Shown: piece after piece, positions 26,185 to 34,392 of the stretch
Numbering within the stretch: position 1 is the first letter of the stretch
Layout: each line of letters opens with the position of its first letter
Assembly: GCA_017643365.1 (NCBI GenBank)
Contig: JAEPNO010000011.1
Coordinates: forward strand, 1-64,000
DNA: 64,000 nt
Direction of reading: 5' to 3'
DNA from: Balneolaceae bacterium
GTDB lineage: Bacteria > Bacteroidota > Rhodothermia > Balneolales > Balneolaceae
Notes under the pieces: generated by a model
What the model was told of the DNA's origin: nothing
Seen by the model: only the letters and a program-made list of their open reading frames with translations
Database searches by the model: none
Translations under genes and position numbers: made by a program

Positions 26185-27672
26185 TCACTTCCCCAATACC
26201 TTCATTAGTTCTTTGCGCTTTACTTTTCCGGTAGCTGTTTTTGGCAGCTCATCAACAATTCGAAGTTCTTTAGGTAGTTTGAAATCCGCAATTTTTCCCT
26301 TTAGTTCATTTTTGAGGAACTCTAAATCGGGATGCATACCATTGGTTAAAGTAACCACCGCTACCACTTTTTGCCCCCACTCTTCATCTTCAATACCGAT
26401 AACTGCAGCTTCTTTAATTTCCTTCAGCCCTTCAATAGCTTGCTCAACTTCCACAGGGTTGATATTCTCGCCACCTGATACAATTAAATCCGTACGCCGT
26501 GTTTCGATGAAAAGATGACCATTACCGTTTAAGTGACCATAATCGCCTGTGCAGAACCATCCTTTCTTATCAAAAACAGCTTCGTTTAATTCGTTCTGAT
26601 AATACCCATCGAAAACTTGAGGACCGCGTAGCCATATGAGTCCTGTTTCGTTCATGGGTTGACGTTTTCCGTTTTCGTCTCGTATCTCGAGGTTGTTGGC
26701 AGAAAATACTTTCCCCACACTTTTAACGGGGATGTAGGTTCCCGATGGCATCGTCATCGGATTGGCAACAATTTGGGCACAGGTTTCCGTCATCCCGTAA
26801 CTCGAAATCATTGGAATACCGCGTTCCACGGCTTTTCGAAGCAAACTTTCGTTAGATGGACCTCCACCCAAAAGCACTGCCTTAAAATTGGTATGAGTAC
26901 GGAAAAAAGAATCTTCCAGAAGTCGCTTTAGCATGGTGGGAACAAGCGATGCAGCCTGGAATCGTGAGTTTTCCGATAAAAACTCTTTTATCATTTCTTC
27001 ATGAAAAACATCCAGCCGATAAACGCCGGTGCCGTAAATCAATGAACGAAGAATGATGGAAATTCCACCAATGTGATTGAGGGGTAAGCATAACAACCAA
27101 AAGTGATTGGGATCCGGACGTAAGTTTTTACCCGATGATTTTGCCGCTGAAAACATTTGTCGGCGTTTTAAGGGTACAATTTTTGGTTTGCCGGATGTGC
27201 CTGAAGTGAAGAAATATCCAAAGTATTCTTCCTTATCGATTTTATTCGGATTAGGAAGGTTAGCCTCTCGGGCATCGAAAGTAAATGCATTGATGAAATA
27301 ATTCTCATCCATATGCACAACATCATCACCGGTTAATCGCCTACGGTTTTTCGAATCGCAAAAAATTAAACTCGGGCTGAGGGCCGAAATTTGTTCTTCG
27401 AGTTCTGCTTGGGGTAATTTTGGATCCAAAGGAATAAAAGGAACCCCAAGTTGCCAGCAAGCTGCTATCGATAGAACCAACATGTCACTCGAATCCGATA
27501 AAAAAGCCACGGGCCATTTTAGTGAATCGGATCTCTGAATTAGAATATCCTGGAAGTAGGCAGTGAACTTTTCGAGATCACCATAGGTGTACATTCCATC
27601 TTTAGACGCCAGAAATACATAATCCGGCGTTGATTTCTTAAACTCAAATATGTGTAATCTCGATTTAAACAC
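26185..27672 (-). CDS. menE: o-Succinylbenzoate-CoA ligase
   Basis: 495 residues of the ANL (AMP-binding) family. ATP-binding motif FFTSGTSGKPKIVPL, then SSYGMTETCAQ, the hinge TGDYGHLNGNGHLFIETRRTDLIVSGGENINP and the C-terminal catalytic Lys region ELPKTATGKVKRKEL are all present. It activates o-succinylbenzoate to its CoA ester in menaquinone synthesis. The assignment over other acyl-CoA ligases rests on its position directly after menC (one base between) and menA. The rest of the men pathway lies outside the window. Confidence 0.9.
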   Translation of the reverse strand: MFKSRLHIFEFKKSTPDYVFLASKDGMYTYGDLEKFTAYFQDILIQRSDSLKWPVAFLSDSSDMLVLSIAACWQLGVPFIPLDPKLPQAELEEQISALSPSLIFCDSKNRRRLTGDDVVHMDENYFINAFTFDAREANLPNPNKIDKEEYFGYFFTSGTSGKPKIVPLKRRQMFSAAKSSGKNLRPDPNHFWLLCLPLNHIGGISIILRSLIYGTGVYRLDVFHEEMIKEFLSENSRFQAASLVPTMLKRLLEDSFFRTHTNFKAVLLGGGPSNESLLRKAVERGIPMISSYGMTETCAQIVANPMTMPSGTYIPVKSVGKVFSANNLEIRDENGKRQPMNETGLIWLRGPQVFDGYYQNELNEAVFDKKGWFCTGDYGHLNGNGHLFIETRRTDLIVSGGENINPVEVEQAIEGLKEIKEAAVIGIEDEEWGQKVVAVVTLTNGMHPDLEFLKNELKGKIADFKLPKELRIVDELPKTATGKVKRKELMKVLGK

Positions 27673-27673
27673 G

Positions 27674-28744
27674 TTAGGCTATTTTTTTGTAATAGGATAA
27701 ATCGATAGAACGAGAAATTCCCGCACCTTCAGGCAGTAGGTAAGCACCTGCTAATATCTCGATAGGTAGCGGACCGGTTTCGTTTAGAAACTGACCGGTT
27801 GCCAAGCCATGAGCATGTTTTTCGGAACCCAGACCCGATGCCAATACGGCGGTAATTGTCCTTCCAATGATGGTATCAAACGCAGTAGTAAATACTACGT
27901 GTATGGAATGAGAGCTTGCCCATTCTTTTGTTACGATTAAATCTCCAATACGCCCGAACAGGGCAGGTTTCAAAATCAATAAATCGCAGGCTTTTTCTTT
28001 GATCAAAATTTTGGCATCGGCCAGCGATCGAACGGCTTCGTCTGCGGCAATTGGCAGAATTTTTTCCTCGGTAATGGACTTCATCGCTTCGATGTCGTGC
28101 TTATCTACCGGTTGCTCACAGTATTCGATATCATAGTTCGAAAAATCGCTGAGCTTTTGCTTTGCTTCGTCGGTTTTCCAAGCCTGATTGGCATCAATTC
28201 GAATACGCACGTCGTGATGATTTTCTCTCAAGTGTTTCACTAATTCTATCTCTCTCTTGTGATCTGCTCCAACTTTTACCTTAAAGGTATTGAAGCCAGC
28301 TTTGTTTAAGTTATCGGCCTTTTGGAGTGCTTTCTCAAGCTGTTGCATGCCAATAGTGGCATTTGCGGCAGGGGATGGATTGGTCTTACCGAATAATTGC
28401 TTGGAAAGCGTGATTCCATCTTTTTTTGCTTGATAATCGGCCTGAAGAGTATCGAGCCCAAAAGAAAGAGATGGTAATTTGTGTATGCTGTGCAACACAG
28501 AAAGTAATTGACCGCTTTCCCCACTTCGAAAAGCTTGATTCAACTCTCGTTGATTTTGTAAGACTACTGCCAAAATCTCTTCCAGCTTTTCATTAGAGAA
28601 ACCGGGCAATGGGGCCACTTCGCCAAATGCGGTGATGTCTCCATCAGTAAATGAAAGAATTAATCCATTTCTGGTTTCAAAACGTTGGCCTGCGAGTTGA
28701 AATTGCGTTGAAAAAGGTATTTTGAAGGCGTGCACTGAAAACAT
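27674..28744 (-). CDS. menC: o-Succinylbenzoate synthase
   Basis: 356 residues, enolase superfamily. The barrel motifs are visible: FKVKVGAD (the first Lys pair), RIDANQAW (metal Asp), EYCEQPV (metal Glu), PIAADEAV (metal Asp) and LLILKPALFG (catalytic Lys). It dehydrates SHCHC to o-succinylbenzoate in menaquinone synthesis. The ATG overlaps the menA stop as TAATG, and menE follows after one base, so menA-menC-menE is a tight operon. Confidence 0.93.
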   Translation of the reverse strand: MFSVHAFKIPFSTQFQLAGQRFETRNGLILSFTDGDITAFGEVAPLPGFSNEKLEEILAVVLQNQRELNQAFRSGESGQLLSVLHSIHKLPSLSFGLDTLQADYQAKKDGITLSKQLFGKTNPSPAANATIGMQQLEKALQKADNLNKAGFNTFKVKVGADHKREIELVKHLRENHHDVRIRIDANQAWKTDEAKQKLSDFSNYDIEYCEQPVDKHDIEAMKSITEEKILPIAADEAVRSLADAKILIKEKACDLLILKPALFGRIGDLIVTKEWASSHSIHVVFTTAFDTIIGRTITAVLASGLGSEKHAHGLATGQFLNETGPLPIEILAGAYLLPEGAGISRSIDLSYYKKIA

Positions 28745-29640
28745 TAACTAAGAATTACCCCCATCGAAAAAAGGATGCCATATATAGCCATCAATTGAGC
28801 GGTTTGTTCCAGCACTTTATTCAAATTTGGTTTGTGGGTTTCGGTCCACACCTTTCGTCCCTGTCTAAGTGCTAACGGCAGAGACACGAAAGGAAGATAG
28901 ATCCACAGATCGTAACCTAATTGTACATGAAAATGGGGAGGAATTGAAAATGCTAGAATCAACATCAGTGTGTATTCCCATTTCAATGCAGTATCGCCAA
29001 ATAATACACCTAAAGTTCGTTTTCCAACGGTGGAATCTTGTTCAACATCTCTCAGGTTATTAATTACCAAAATGTTGGTACACAGTGCACCTACTGCCAG
29101 AGATGCCCAAAAAGTTGCCTCCGACCATTCCAAAGCATTTACGTAATAGGTGGTCATTACAGCAACAATCCCAAAAAACAGGAATACAAATACATCGCCA
29201 AGTCCATTGTAACCCAGTGGAAATGGGCCACCGGTGTATAATACGCCAAAGATCAGCGAGAGTATTCCGATAACGAGAACGATCCACCCACCAACCCATA
29301 CAAGGTACAATCCGGAAATAAAAGCGATCGCCATAGTTAGTATTGTTGCCCAAAGCATCGTTTTTGGAGCGATAAGTCCGGCCGCAGTTGCTCGTTCAAA
29401 TCCGATACGTTCATCGGTGTCGGCGCCTTTTATAAAATCGAAATAGTCGTTGGCAAAGTTCGTCCCAATCTGAATCAAAAAAGCACACCATAACGCAACA
29501 AGTGTTGCGGAGAGATTTAGAACGGCATCGTGATAAGCTATAGCTCCACCAACTAATACCGGAGTGAAGGCAGCAGCCAAGGTTTTGGGTCGGGCAGCTT
29601 GCACCCAAATTTTAAATCTTGATAGAGAGTTAGTAGCCAA
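28744..29640 (-). CDS. menA: 1,4-Dihydroxy-2-naphthoate prenyltransferase
   Basis: UbiA-family membrane prenyltransferase, about 298 residues with eight or nine helices. The two Asp-rich motifs are NFANDYFDFIKGADTDER and NNLRDVEQDSTVGKRTL, and the start RFKIWVQAARPKTLAAAFTPVLVGG is typical of MenA. It attaches the isoprenoid chain to DHNA to make demethylmenaquinone. No ATG is available; I place the start at TTG 29640. A TTG at 29718 would add 26 residues that do not look like family sequence. First gene of the operon. Confidence 0.92.
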   Translation of the reverse strand: MATNSLSRFKIWVQAARPKTLAAAFTPVLVGGAIAYHDAVLNLSATLVALWCAFLIQIGTNFANDYFDFIKGADTDERIGFERATAAGLIAPKTMLWATILTMAIAFISGLYLVWVGGWIVLVIGILSLIFGVLYTGGPFPLGYNGLGDVFVFLFFGIVAVMTTYYVNALEWSEATFWASLAVGALCTNILVINNLRDVEQDSTVGKRTLGVLFGDTALKWEYTLMLILAFSIPPHFHVQLGYDLWIYLPFVSLPLALRQGRKVWTETHKPNLNKVLEQTAQLMAIYGILFSMGVILS

Positions 29641-29784
29641 TTTGATGGTTGATTGATGTGAATAAGTTGCCAAAAAGATAGAAAGCTTATAGTAGTACTT
29701 AAACCTATTATTTGGCAAAAAAATGCCAGAACAACTAAAAAACTAAGGGTAGATTTATTAGAATTTGAAAAATTAATTTAAGCG

Positions 29785-29794
29785 AAAGCGCTTT
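29785..29794. promoter_or_regulatory. AAAGCGCTTT palindrome upstream of glnA
   Basis: The perfect palindrome AAAGCGCTTT in the context GCGAAAGCGCTTTTTTGCC ends 119 bases before the glnA ATG and about 45 bases before the -33 box. The amt copy has almost the same flank (AAGCGCTTTTTTGGC). Confidence 0.5.
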
Positions 29795-29839
29795 TTTGCC
29801 GTCGTAATTAACATGTGGAAAACTTATTGGTTAATTTAA

Positions 29840-29871
29840 TTGAGTAAATCGAAATAAACACGTTATATTTG
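29840..29871 (+). promoter_or_regulatory. glnA promoter (TTG-N21-TATATTTG)
   Basis: TTG at 29840-29842 and TATATTTG at 29864-29871 fit the Bacteroidota sigma-A consensus (TTG, 19-23 bases, TAnnTTTG). The -7 box ends 42 bases before the ATG, leaving a short leader. Confidence 0.6.
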
Positions 29872-29912
29872 TTTCGAATTTTAATCGAATCTCATAAAAA
29901 ACTAAGTAAATA

Positions 29913-30926
29913 ATGGCGTTCGCAAAGCTAGAATACATTTGGTTGGATGGTTACAAACCTACTCAATCGTTAAGAAGTAAAACTAAAATTGTACATGATT
30001 TCAGCGGAAAGTTGGAAGATTGCCCGGAATGGTCGTTCGATGGGAGTTCTACTCAGCAAGCGGAAGGCGGTAGTTCCGACTGTTTACTAAACCCAGTTGC
30101 GATCTATGAAGATCCGGAAGTTCGCAATGGCTACTTGGTAATGACCGAGGTTTTAAACGCTGATGGTACAGCTCATGAGTCGAATGCACGTGCTACTATC
30201 GACGATGAAGATGAAGATTTTTGGTTCGGATTTGAGCAAGAGTATTTCTTGATGGATCCGGAAACAAATTTACCGGTAGGTTTCCCTGCTAATGGTTACC
30301 CAAGACCTCAAGGCCCATATTACTGTGGCGTAGGAGGCCAAAATGCATTTGGTCGTGCTTTTAAAGATGAGCATTTAGATATCTGCCTAGATGCAGGTTT
30401 GAATGTGGAAGGAACCAATGGTGAAGTTGCTGCCGGACAGTGGGAATGGCAAATTTTTGCTAAAGGTGCTAAATCAGCCGGTGATCAAATTTGGGTTGCT
30501 CGTTTCTTAATGGAGCGTTTATCTGAAAAATACGGTGTTTACATCGAATATCACCCAAAACCACTTGGTAAAACCGATTGGAACGGCTCCGGGATGCATG
30601 CTAATTTCTCAAACGAGTACATCCGTACAGCGGGCTCGAGAGAAAAAATTGAAAAAGTATGTGAAGCCTTCCGTGATGTTGTAGAAGAACACATTGCGGT
30701 TTATGGCGCTGATAACGATCAACGTTTAACCGGTGATCATGAAACGGCAGCAATCGATCAATTCTCTTACGGAGTGTCTGATCGTGGAGCTTCAATCCGA
30801 ATTCCTATATACACAGCTACTCACTGCTGGAGTGGATACCTAGAAGATCGTCGCCCTGCTTCTAACGCTGATCCATACAAAGTTGCAGCTCGAATAATTA
30901 AAACAGTAAAAACTGTTACCGAATAA
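29913..30926 (+). CDS. glnA: Glutamine synthetase, GSII (eukaryote-like) type
   Basis: 337 residues, much shorter than the 440-730 residues of bacterial GSI and GSIII. It shows GSII motifs: LEYIWLDGYKPTQ.LRSKTK at the N-terminus, WSFDGSSTQQAEG, FGFEQEYFLMD, GVGGQNAFGRAF, NGEVAAGQWEWQ, and DRGASIRIP near the end. It makes glutamine from glutamate, ammonia and ATP as a decamer in the cytosol. GSII lacks the adenylylation loop of GSI, so control is probably transcriptional, consistent with the palindrome and promoter upstream. It is monocistronic with a terminator at 30957. Confidence 0.96.
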   Translation: MAFAKLEYIWLDGYKPTQSLRSKTKIVHDFSGKLEDCPEWSFDGSSTQQAEGGSSDCLLNPVAIYEDPEVRNGYLVMTEVLNADGTAHESNARATIDDEDEDFWFGFEQEYFLMDPETNLPVGFPANGYPRPQGPYYCGVGGQNAFGRAFKDEHLDICLDAGLNVEGTNGEVAAGQWEWQIFAKGAKSAGDQIWVARFLMERLSEKYGVYIEYHPKPLGKTDWNGSGMHANFSNEYIRTAGSREKIEKVCEAFRDVVEEHIAVYGADNDQRLTGDHETAAIDQFSYGVSDRGASIRIPIYTATHCWSGYLEDRRPASNADPYKVAARIIKTVKTVTE

Positions 30927-30956
30927 AATATTTGCTCACTCATCAAAGTTAATATC

Positions 30957-30988
30957 CTGTCTTCCTTCATTGGGAGGCAGGTTTTTTT
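30957..30988 (+). terminator. Rho-independent terminator after glnA
   Basis: CCTGTCTTCC pairs with GGAGGCAGG (one bulge) and is followed by seven T residues. Confidence 0.8.
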
Positions 30989-31059
30989 GTTAACTTACGA
31001 TTGTAACATTCGTCCTGAAAAAACCTTTTTATTCAGTAATAACTAAACACCAAAATATC

Positions 31060-32310
31060 ATGAAAACATCGAGATTTGGGGTAATCTGGGTTATCCTAAG
31101 TATATTTTTAAGCACAGGGATTGAAGCGCAACAACGCATAGACAAAGAAACAAGGGGAATTCAAAAAGTTCTCGAAAAAATAAACTCCCAACCGCTGGGA
31201 ACACTATCAAAATTAAAAGGAAATATTGACCGAGGGATAAGTAGTTTTACCATAGAATTTTATTCTGGTACTGAATGGATGGTATTAGAACGCCATGATC
31301 TAAGCTATAACAACGACAGAACTGAAATTACCGAAGAAGCTTTTTTTAATAATGGTGATTCTTTCATCAAAAACTCTACCACAACCATAAACTTAAATGA
31401 AAATGGCCTGTTAAACAGTTATAAAACTGTTTCTGTGGATGGTGAGTACAGCTTTGAGCAGAGTTTCTACTATAACGATGACTTCACATTTTTGGACTCA
31501 GTGGTGGTAATGGAATTTGATACTGACGAAATTTATTACGACAAGATTACTTTTGAAGCACATACGTCAGACAGTATCGAAATCATTAATTACTTCAATT
31601 ATGGTGGCGAAGAAGGGATGGTTGACGGAGATTATGCGCTAATAAAAGATGGGAATTACATCGAGCACTATGTGTATGATACCTTCCTCGATCGATATAC
31701 TTATTACGACGTAACAGTAGTTGAATTGCTGCAAATGGCATTTTCTGATTTTCAATTCTACGAGGTTTATAATGATGAATATTACTTCGATACTGAAGAA
31801 TGGATTCCATACGACAGAATTACTTTAGAAAAGGATGGCGAGAATGTGGTTGAAATACTTACCGAAGGTTGGTACGACACTGAGTGGCGAGATGAAGAAC
31901 GATACTCATTTGAGTATGATAACGGACAAATTACCATGAGAACTTATGAATATGTAAGTGGGAACTCATTCACACCAGAATCTCGCCGAGTGTACACCTA
32001 CGAAAATGCTACCTCATCTGAGTTACCCGGCGAACAACCGACTTCTGTTCAGTTATCTCAAAATTATCCCAATCCGTTTAACCCAAGTACAAATATTTCA
32101 TTCGAACTTCAAAAGTCTGGGTTAACACGTCTCGCTGTTTACGACATGCTAGGGCGAGAAGTAGCCGAGGTAATAAACGAACTTAAACCGGCTGGATCTC
32201 ATCAGGTTTCGTTTTTGGCTGAAGGATTATCAAGTGGATTGTACTATTATGTATTAGAACAACCGGAACTTGGTATAAGAATGACCCGATCAATGACATT
32301 GATTAAATAG
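31060..32310 (+). CDS. T9SS-secreted protein of unknown function
   Basis: 416 residues. A Sec signal peptide (VIWVILSIFLSTGIEAQ) is followed by about 300 residues of repeated Tyr/Asp/Glu-rich beta strands (FYSGTEWMVLERHDLSY, YDTFLDRYTYYDVTVVELL, and similar). This is a pattern seen in calcium-binding or adhesin-like surface proteins. Residues about 335-416 are a T9SS sorting domain (LSQNYPNPFNPSTNISFEL ... MTRSMTLIK). No enzyme motif is seen. Single gene between glnA and csaA. Confidence 0.85.
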   Translation: MKTSRFGVIWVILSIFLSTGIEAQQRIDKETRGIQKVLEKINSQPLGTLSKLKGNIDRGISSFTIEFYSGTEWMVLERHDLSYNNDRTEITEEAFFNNGDSFIKNSTTTINLNENGLLNSYKTVSVDGEYSFEQSFYYNDDFTFLDSVVVMEFDTDEIYYDKITFEAHTSDSIEIINYFNYGGEEGMVDGDYALIKDGNYIEHYVYDTFLDRYTYYDVTVVELLQMAFSDFQFYEVYNDEYYFDTEEWIPYDRITLEKDGENVVEILTEGWYDTEWRDEERYSFEYDNGQITMRTYEYVSGNSFTPESRRVYTYENATSSELPGEQPTSVQLSQNYPNPFNPSTNISFELQKSGLTRLAVYDMLGREVAEVINELKPAGSHQVSFLAEGLSSGLYYYVLEQPELGIRMTRSMTLIK

Positions 32311-32344
32311 CGGGTTCTGAGAAAAATAACTTGAAATAATTTAC

Positions 32345-32683
32345 ATGAAAGAAATTTCATGGCAGGATTTTGAAAAAGTAGAATTGCGGGTGGGGACGAT
32401 CATCGAAGCCGAAGATTTTCCCCAAGCCCGCAAACCTGCGTATAAGCTTACCATTGATTTTGGGCCGGAAATCGGAATAAGAAAATCATCTGCCCAAATC
32501 ACCCATCATTACACAAAAGATGAGCTTATCGGCAAACAAATAGTAGGCGTAGTTAATTTTCCGGAGAAGCAAATCGGGCCTTTTATGTCGCAGTGTTTAG
32601 TAACTGGATTTTACGATGATAATGGCCATGTGATGCTAGCAGTACCGGATAAAAAGATTCAGAATGGAGCGAAATTGCTCTGA
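32345..32683 (+). CDS. csaA: CsaA-type tRNA-binding / export chaperone-like protein
   Basis: 112 residues, essentially one tRNA-binding OB fold. The family pattern [24 protein letters not shown] followed by [30 protein letters not shown] and LVTGF is complete. Bacillus CsaA binds tRNA and has chaperone activity linked to protein export; it acts as a dimer. It follows the T9SS gene by 34 bases and may be co-transcribed. Confidence 0.92.
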   Translation: MKEISWQDFEKVELRVGTIIEAEDFPQARKPAYKLTIDFGPEIGIRKSSAQITHHYTKDELIGKQIVGVVNFPEKQIGPFMSQCLVTGFYDDNGHVMLAVPDKKIQNGAKLL

Positions 32684-32687
32684 TAAA

Positions 32688-32716
32688 TTACTTATTATGT
32701 TTGAGTTAATAAGTAA
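32688..32716. repeat. Perfect 10-bp inverted repeat before the TPR lipoprotein gene
   Basis: TTACTTATTA and TAATAAGTAA are perfect complements separated by nine bases, ending 9 bases before the next start codon. There is no T run, so it is an operator or leader hairpin candidate, not a terminator. Confidence 0.55.
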
Positions 32717-32725
32717 ATAATTATC

Positions 32726-33787
32726 ATGAGAATATTTATCTGGCTTTTTCCTCTTCTGATTATCGGGTGTAGCACTTCATCAATTTATAAGGTATCAGAT
32801 CCTAAAACCTTGCTTCATAATGATGAACTTACTGAAGCTGAAATTGACGATTATAAACGGGCAATTAACGAATACGATTCGGGGAATTATACAATAGCAA
32901 AGCAGATATTCGCTCAGTTATTGGAGGCAAATCCAAATTCCTCGGAAGTTATCTATGAGTTGGCGATGACCGAAAGTGCGCTTGGAAACTCTAAAGTTAG
33001 TTTAGAACTAGTTAAAAGGGGGCAGACGATTGATGCGCCAAACAGAACACTGTTTTATCATATTCAAGGCATTGAGTTAGACAACGCCGGTTATCCAAAA
33101 AGAGCCAAAAAGGCATTTCAAAAAGCGATCTCGTTGAACAATGATTTTCATCTTGCACATTACAGTCTTGCGATTACATCAGTTAATTTAGGAGAGGTTG
33201 ACGAAGCAATAGTGAGTTTGCAAAACGCAATTCGGGCTAATTTTGGGCATGCTAGTAGCCATTTATTACTCGGAAGGATTTATCATGACATGGGTAATCA
33301 TGTACCTGCGTTACTTGCGTACACTTATTTTGTGCAAATTGAACAAGATTCACCACGTACACTTCAGACTTACGATGCAATTCAGTCGATTTTCAATCTT
33401 GCTACAAAAGATGAAGAAACCGGTAAGGTAGAAGTAAACCTGAATTTAGGTGGAGCTATGGGAAATGGATTTACAATGTATGAAATGATGTTGATGGGGT
33501 ATAGTGCTACTCGTTTCACGGAAGGAGAATATGACTCAGAAATTGATTTCATAGCTAAAGGATATGCAATGATTCTGGAGCAGTACACCGAGCATGAAAA
33601 TACAGGGATCGATCCTTTTTTTGTGGAACAATATCTACCCTATTTGGTGCAAGTTTATAATCATGATTATGTTGAACCAATGGTATATTTGACTTTTCAA
33701 AACTCACTGTTACCTGAGGTTACCCCTTGGATAGATGCAAATTTAGAAAAGTGTGAGGAGTATCTTGCTTGGGAGCCTGACTTATAA
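32726..33787 (+). CDS. Tetratricopeptide-repeat lipoprotein
   Basis: 353 residues. Lipoprotein signal MRIFIWLFPLLIIGCS with the modified Cys at 15. Residues about 45-215 contain roughly five TPR units (AINEYDSGNYTIAKQIFAQLLEANPNS, AKKAFQKAISLNNDFHLAHYSLAI, AIVSLQNAIRANFGHASSHLLLG). A non-repeat C-terminal domain follows. TPR lipoproteins usually scaffold envelope complexes; the partner is unknown. The perfect inverted repeat at 32688-32716 lies just before its start. Confidence 0.85.
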   Translation: MRIFIWLFPLLIIGCSTSSIYKVSDPKTLLHNDELTEAEIDDYKRAINEYDSGNYTIAKQIFAQLLEANPNSSEVIYELAMTESALGNSKVSLELVKRGQTIDAPNRTLFYHIQGIELDNAGYPKRAKKAFQKAISLNNDFHLAHYSLAITSVNLGEVDEAIVSLQNAIRANFGHASSHLLLGRIYHDMGNHVPALLAYTYFVQIEQDSPRTLQTYDAIQSIFNLATKDEETGKVEVNLNLGGAMGNGFTMYEMMLMGYSATRFTEGEYDSEIDFIAKGYAMILEQYTEHENTGIDPFFVEQYLPYLVQVYNHDYVEPMVYLTFQNSLLPEVTPWIDANLEKCEEYLAWEPDL

Positions 33788-33870
33788 TTCATTCCTGCAG
33801 AATGATTTGCTCCAAATTATGGTTAGCAACACAAATTAGTATTCATCAAAATAAAATCATCAGAGTGCAA

Positions 33871-34338
33871 TTGAAGTATAAATTGAAAATGTCGTCAATC
33901 ATTTTCGTAGTTCTTGGTATGCTTTGGCTATCAAATAATGAGAGTATCGCACAAGAACGCCCGGATTATATCACAGAAAAAACGGCCAACTTTTCTCTGA
34001 TTATAAAAGGATTAGCTAACGCAAATGGCGAAGTTCGAATAGCCATGTTCAATTCTAAAGATAGCTACACGAAAGAACCGGTGTATGCGGTTGTGCTACC
34101 GGTAGATAGCACTGTTGTGGATTGGAATGTAGATGAATTACCATTTGGTGAATATGCCATTGCCGTTTATCACGATAAGAATGCGAACGGGAAACTGGAT
34201 ACCAATCTTCTCGGGATTCCAAAAGAGCGCTATGGCTTTTCGAACAATGCACGTGGGCGATTTGGACCGGCTTCATGGACGGATTCCCACTTTTATTTCG
34301 ATGCAGATCTAAATTCGCATACCATTCAAATTAAATAA
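33871..34338 (+). CDS. DUF2141 family secreted protein
   Basis: About 155 residues from the TTG at 33871, which gives a normal signal peptide (LKYKLKMSSIIFVVLGMLWLSNNESIAQ). The ATG at 33889 would remove the positive charges. The mature part is a DUF2141 beta sandwich: GEVRIAMFNSKDSY, LPFGEYAIAVYHDKNANGKLDTN, and FGPASWTDSHFYF. The DxNxNGxxD segment looks like a calcium-binding loop. Function unknown; members are exported proteins often found near outer-membrane transport genes. Confidence 0.85.
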   Translation: MKYKLKMSSIIFVVLGMLWLSNNESIAQERPDYITEKTANFSLIIKGLANANGEVRIAMFNSKDSYTKEPVYAVVLPVDSTVVDWNVDELPFGEYAIAVYHDKNANGKLDTNLLGIPKERYGFSNNARGRFGPASWTDSHFYFDADLNSHTIQIK

Positions 34339-34392
34339 GCCGAAACACAAAGAGTTCGTCTGCGTAGCTGAGTCATCAAAACGAATTTTACG

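Noticed and set aside
28744-29718. menA start at TTG 29718
   Set aside because: The extra 26 residues (PNNRFKYYYKLSIFL...) do not look like the family N-terminus, while TTG 29640 gives a normal length.
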